Positions 61,070-64,000 of a DNA stretch of 64,000 bases are shown one piece after another; position 1 is the stretch's first letter, and each line of letters opens with the position of its first letter. The DNA comes from Phycicoccus sp. Root101 (GTDB taxonomy: Bacteria > Actinomycetota > Actinomycetes > Actinomycetales > Dermatophilaceae): NCBI RefSeq assembly GCF_001426245.1, contig NZ_LMCM01000008.1, forward strand, positions 1-64,000, in the 5' to 3' direction. The position numbers and the translations under genes are program-made. Below the pieces are notes generated by a model. That model was not told the origin of the DNA. It ran no database searches and was given only the letters and a program-made list of their open reading frames with translations.

Positions 61070-61803
61070 GCGCCGGTCCCCATCCGGTACCCGATGCCGC
61101 GAACGGTGCGGATGAACCGGGACGTGGTGGCGTCGTCACCGAGCTTGCGACGCAGGTGGAGCACGTGGACGTCGACGAGGTGCTCGTCACCGACCCAACC
61201 CGACCCCCACACGTCCTCGATGAGCTGTCGTCGGCTGAACGCCATCTGCGGCCTGGCTGACAGGGCCGCGAGGAGGTCGAACTCGGTGCGGGTCAAGGGG
61301 ACCGGCTCGGTACCAATCCAAACGTCGCGACCCAGCGGGTCGATGGACAAATCGCCGAAGGTGCGCAGCTGGGGCTGCGCGGTCCCGTGCCCACCGATGG
61401 GCCGGGGGCGGCGCAGCATGGCGCGCAACCTCGCGACGAGCTCTCGGGGGCTGAACGGTTTGGTCATGTAGTCGTCGGCCCCGACGGACAGGCCGACGAG
61501 GGTGTCGACCTCGTCGGTGCGGGCGGTGAGCATGACGACGTACGCGTCGGAGAAGGTGCGCAGCTGCCGGCACACCTCGAGCCCGTCCTGGCCCGGTAGA
61601 CCGAGGTCGAGGACGACGACATCAGGGTCGAGCTCGCGGGCGACGTCGACCGCGTCGAGGCCGTTGCCGCAGGTGCGGACCTCGAACCCGTCGCGGTCCA
61701 GGTAGCTGGCGATGACGTCAGCCATCGGGGTGTCGTCCTCGACGACCAGCGCGCGCAGCCCGCGCACTTGGCTGGCTTGTTGGGCGGCGTCGGGGGTGCT
61801 CAT
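61066..61803 (-). CDS. OmpR/PhoB-family response regulator (copy 2)
   Basis: 245 residues from ATG at 61803. Receiver with VVEDD, VVLDLGLPGQDG, MLTARTD and MTKPFSPREL; winged helix ends IRTVRGIGYRMG. Divergent from the SHOCT/multicopper oxidase unit, with a CTTC box between. Close paralogue of the regulator at 49339. Confidence 0.92.
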   Translation of the reverse strand: MSTPDAAQQASQVRGLRALVVEDDTPMADVIASYLDRDGFEVRTCGNGLDAVDVARELDPDVVVLDLGLPGQDGLEVCRQLRTFSDAYVVMLTARTDEVDTLVGLSVGADDYMTKPFSPRELVARLRAMLRRPRPIGGHGTAQPQLRTFGDLSIDPLGRDVWIGTEPVPLTRTEFDLLAALSARPQMAFSRRQLIEDVWGSGWVGDEHLVDVHVLHLRRKLGDDATTSRFIRTVRGIGYRMGTGA

Positions 61804-61863
61804 GGCGACATCGTCGCAGGCCATCGCGTGCGGCCGAGGTGCCAAGAGCCATACCGGGTGCTT

Positions 61864-61882
61864 CTTCAGCGAACCTTCATCG
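61864..61882 (+). promoter_or_regulatory. CTTC direct-repeat box 3
   Basis: CTTCAGCGAACCTTCATCG, CTTC units 11 nt apart, about 60 bp upstream of the SHOCT gene and in its orientation, and 61 bp upstream of the divergent response regulator start. Confidence 0.6.
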
Positions 61883-61941
61883 TTGCGCGACCGGGGGTGC
61901 AGTGGGGCCGTCGCACGCTGGGAGGACACAACGAGAAGAAG

Positions 61942-62244
61942 ATGAAGAGGGTGGTCCTGATGATGGGTGGCTACGACACCGGCTGGGGCAGCTGGGTGGT
62001 CATGTCGGTGATGATGGTCGGGCTATGGGTCCTGGTGGCTGTGGCCATCGTGGCTGTGATGCGCTGGCCATGGGGTGCACGTGACCGCACGATGGTCGCC
62101 AGGACCGACAACGGTTCGGCGCCCCCGGTCGGGCACGAGGTATCCCCGGCGGCGCGAGCCCTGCTCGAGCAGCGGTTCGCCGCAGGTGACATCGACGAGA
62201 CCGAGTACCGGTCCCGGCTTGCCGCCCTGATGAGCAGGGCATGA
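61942..62244 (+). CDS. small SHOCT-domain membrane protein
   Basis: 100 residues from ATG at 61942; ATG at 61960 is possible. One helix (MSVMMVGLWVLVAVAIVAV) and a C-terminal SHOCT motif (ALLEQRFAAGDIDETEYRSR). Met-rich at the N-terminus. Its stop overlaps the oxidase start (ATGA). SHOCT motifs act in oligomerisation; small Met-rich SHOCT proteins are regular partners of copper genes. Confidence 0.82.
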   Translation: MKRVVLMMGGYDTGWGSWVVMSVMMVGLWVLVAVAIVAVMRWPWGARDRTMVARTDNGSAPPVGHEVSPAARALLEQRFAAGDIDETEYRSRLAALMSRA

Positions 62245-63788
62245 GCCGATCGAGCACGCGACACCGGGTCGACCCCGCGTACACCGACCCGCCGTCCGTG
62301 TCCTTGGCGCGACGGGCAGTACTGGCGGGGGGCGCCGGGCTGGCCGGGTTGGGAGTCCTTGCGGCGTGCGGGTCCCCGACGTCGCGGCTCGTCCGCCCGA
62401 GCTCCCCCGTGGTGGGGGCAGTCGACCGTGCCCGTCGGCACACCGGTCGGACTGTGACCTCCCGACTGGTTGCGGCGCCGGGACGGGTCGACCTGGGCGG
62501 ACCTGTGGTCGACACGTGGTCGTTCGGGTCGGTGCCGGGACCCGCGATCCGTGCCCGAGCAGGTGACCGCGTCGTCGTCGACCTGAGCAACGGCCTTCCG
62601 GCGCCCACGACGGTGCACTGGCACGGGATTGCGCTGCGAAACGACATGGACGGCGTCCCCGACATGACGCAGGCCCCGGTCGCCCCGAACACCTCGTTCC
62701 GGTACGACTTCACCGTCCCTGACCCGGGCACGTACTTCTTCCACCCACATGTCGGCGTCCAGCTCGACAGGGGCCTCTACGGCGTTCTGGTGGTGGACGA
62801 CCCGGCCGAACTCGGCGCGTACGACCACGAGTGGGTCGTGGTCGTGGACGACTGGGTCGACGGCACCGGCCGCACCCCCGACCAGGTCCTGGCCTCGCTC
62901 AGGGCCGCCACCGGGTCCGGCATGGGCGGCATGGGCATGGGCATGGGTGGAGGTGGCATGGGTGGTGAGTCGATGACGTCACCGTTGCTGGGTGGCGCCG
63001 GCGATGTCGCCTACCCGCACTACCTGGTCAATGGCCGCGTGCCATCGGCGCCGGTGACACTGACCGGTCGTCCCGGGGAGAGGGTCCGGGTACGCCTGGT
63101 GAACGCAGCCTCGGACACCGCGTTCCGCGTCGCGGTCGGCGGGCACCAGCTGAGCCTTACCCACGCCGACGGGTTCCCCGTGGTGCCCATGACCGGCGAC
63201 GCGGTCCTGCTCGGCATGGGTGAACGCGTCGACCTGCTGCTGCCCCTGGGCGACGGTGCGTTCCCGCTGGTGGCGTCGGCCGAGGGCAAGCAAGGCCAGG
63301 GGATGGCTGTGGTGCGCACGTCCACCGGGCCCGTGCCGACCCCGCAGGTGCGTCCGGAAGAGCTCGATGGGCGGGTCCTGACCGTCGCCGACCTGACACC
63401 AGCGGAGCCTGCGGCCATGCCTGTCCGCCGTGTGGACCGGACTCACGACGTCGTCCTGGGCGGGTCGATGAGCGGGTACGAGTGGACCGTCAACGGGCGC
63501 ACCTTCGATCGGCAACGGCCACTGGACGTGCGCCAGGGGGAACGAGTGAGGTTGCGGCTGAAGAACGCGACGATGATGTTCCACCCGGTGCACGTGCACG
63601 GCCACACCTTCGCCGTCGTGGACGGCAACGGTCGGCCCGGGGTGCGCAAGGACACGGTCATCGTGTCCCCGATGCGTACGGTCACGGTTGATCTCGACGC
63701 AACGAACCCGGGCCAGTGGATGACGCACTGCCACAACGCCTACCACGGTGAGGCCGGGATGATGACGACGCTTTCGTACCGGACCTGA
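62241..63788 (+). CDS. multicopper oxidase lipoprotein or Tat protein, CopA/PcoA-like with Met-rich loop
   Basis: 515 residues from ATG at 62241. N-terminus has LARRAVLAGGAG (possible twin arginine) and GVLAACGS, a lipobox. Copper motifs are TVHWHGI, YFFHPHVGVQ, HPVHVHGHTF and THCHNAYHGEAGM, so the trinuclear and type 1 sites are complete. Residues about 226-245 form a Met/Gly loop (GMGGMGMGMGGGGMGG), a Cu(I)-binding element as in CueO. It likely oxidises Cu(I) at the cell surface. Confidence 0.92.
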   Translation: MSRSSTRHRVDPAYTDPPSVSLARRAVLAGGAGLAGLGVLAACGSPTSRLVRPSSPVVGAVDRARRHTGRTVTSRLVAAPGRVDLGGPVVDTWSFGSVPGPAIRARAGDRVVVDLSNGLPAPTTVHWHGIALRNDMDGVPDMTQAPVAPNTSFRYDFTVPDPGTYFFHPHVGVQLDRGLYGVLVVDDPAELGAYDHEWVVVVDDWVDGTGRTPDQVLASLRAATGSGMGGMGMGMGGGGMGGESMTSPLLGGAGDVAYPHYLVNGRVPSAPVTLTGRPGERVRVRLVNAASDTAFRVAVGGHQLSLTHADGFPVVPMTGDAVLLGMGERVDLLLPLGDGAFPLVASAEGKQGQGMAVVRTSTGPVPTPQVRPEELDGRVLTVADLTPAEPAAMPVRRVDRTHDVVLGGSMSGYEWTVNGRTFDRQRPLDVRQGERVRLRLKNATMMFHPVHVHGHTFAVVDGNGRPGVRKDTVIVSPMRTVTVDLDATNPGQWMTHCHNAYHGEAGMMTTLSYRT

Positions 63789-63870
63789 CGCCCCCACCCG
63801 GACAACGGTAGCCGGAGGTCGAGTGGCCCGACCACACGGGGAGGACGCCGCGGACCTGGTCCTATTGGTT

Positions 63871-63889
63871 CTTCATCGAACCTTCATCG
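63871..63889 (+). promoter_or_regulatory. CTTC direct-repeat box 4
   Basis: CTTCATCGAACCTTCATCG, the cleanest copy: two identical CTTCATCG units 11 nt apart. It lies after the oxidase gene and points to a gene beyond the window; the last six bases of the window (AAGGAG, 63995-64000) look like that gene's ribosome binding site. Confidence 0.65.
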
Positions 63890-64000
63890 GATACCGACCA
63901 GACCCTCAGGGGACGAACCGGACAGTGGTGCGTGAGGGTGCCGGGCCTGCGAGTCCCCCCTTACGGCTCGGCACCCGCGTCCTGCCCCCAACGCAAGGAG

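Overview
This is high-G+C DNA (about 70% by eye) with GTG/TTG starts, strongly overlapping stop/start codons (ATGA, GTGA, TTGA) and protein families typical of Actinomycetota. I see no rRNA, tRNA, integrase or chromosomal housekeeping locus. The left half looks like the transfer backbone of a large conjugative plasmid or integrative conjugative element. The right half looks like a metal (lead/cadmium/zinc, then copper) resistance cargo. I cannot tell plasmid from ICE from this window.

Layout. 1-346: the 5' end of an IS3-family OrfA on the minus strand, apparently inserted into a conserved hypothetical gene. 1207-13222: one long plus-strand type IV secretion operon: HTH protein, ParA/MinD-like protein with a degenerate P-loop, small membrane protein, membrane-anchored VirB8-position protein, VirB6-like protein with a Gly-rich tail, SCO6880-like protein, VirB4-like ATPase, a three-domain cell-wall hydrolase, a membrane protein, a VirD4-like coupling ATPase and a conserved unknown. 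13916-19765 (minus): a 1949-residue MobF relaxase-helicase carrying a DnaG/TOPRIM-like primase region, with a likely oriT region at its 5' side. 20000-28169: accessory and maintenance genes: HNH protein, ParB-like protein divergent from a possible ribbon-helix-helix protein, double-HTH protein, Cys-cluster protein, M48-like membrane protein lacking the HExxH site, and a coupled pair of unknowns.

28461-37929: metal cargo I. A Tat-exported PHP-domain protein with a His-rich N-terminus precedes a CmtR-like regulator / P1B ATPase / LspA / UppP operon. That operon matches the functional set of pbr lead resistance (PbrA, PbrC, PbrB) under a CmtR-type regulator. On the opposite strand an ArsR regulator and two CDF transporters are followed by DsbA-like and VKOR proteins.

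38126-63788: metal cargo II, copper-like. It holds a complete System II cytochrome c maturation set (ResA, CcdA, ResB, CcsB) behind an M23 peptidase. A fully overlapping DUF3105-DUF305-CopC-CopD/CtaG-unknown-Lnt operon runs the other way. Two paralogous OmpR-type two-component systems, a ZIP-like protein, signal peptidase I, two different multicopper oxidases, and a Cu(I) P-type ATPase behind a CsoR-type palindrome complete it. A remnant IS3 OrfA (52440-52731) and a deletion-fused TauE/SQR remnant (about 56990-57231) mark rearrangement scars.

Two patterns tie the cargo together. First, almost every step of envelope protein maturation is present as a portable copy (LspA, Lnt, signal peptidase I, UppP, DsbA/VKOR, ResA/CcdA/ResB/CcsB). 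Second, an 11-nt-period direct repeat (CTTC-N7-CTTCATCG, with small variations) stands in the same orientation upstream of four copper-side transcription units, and is a good candidate for the binding site of one or both response regulators.
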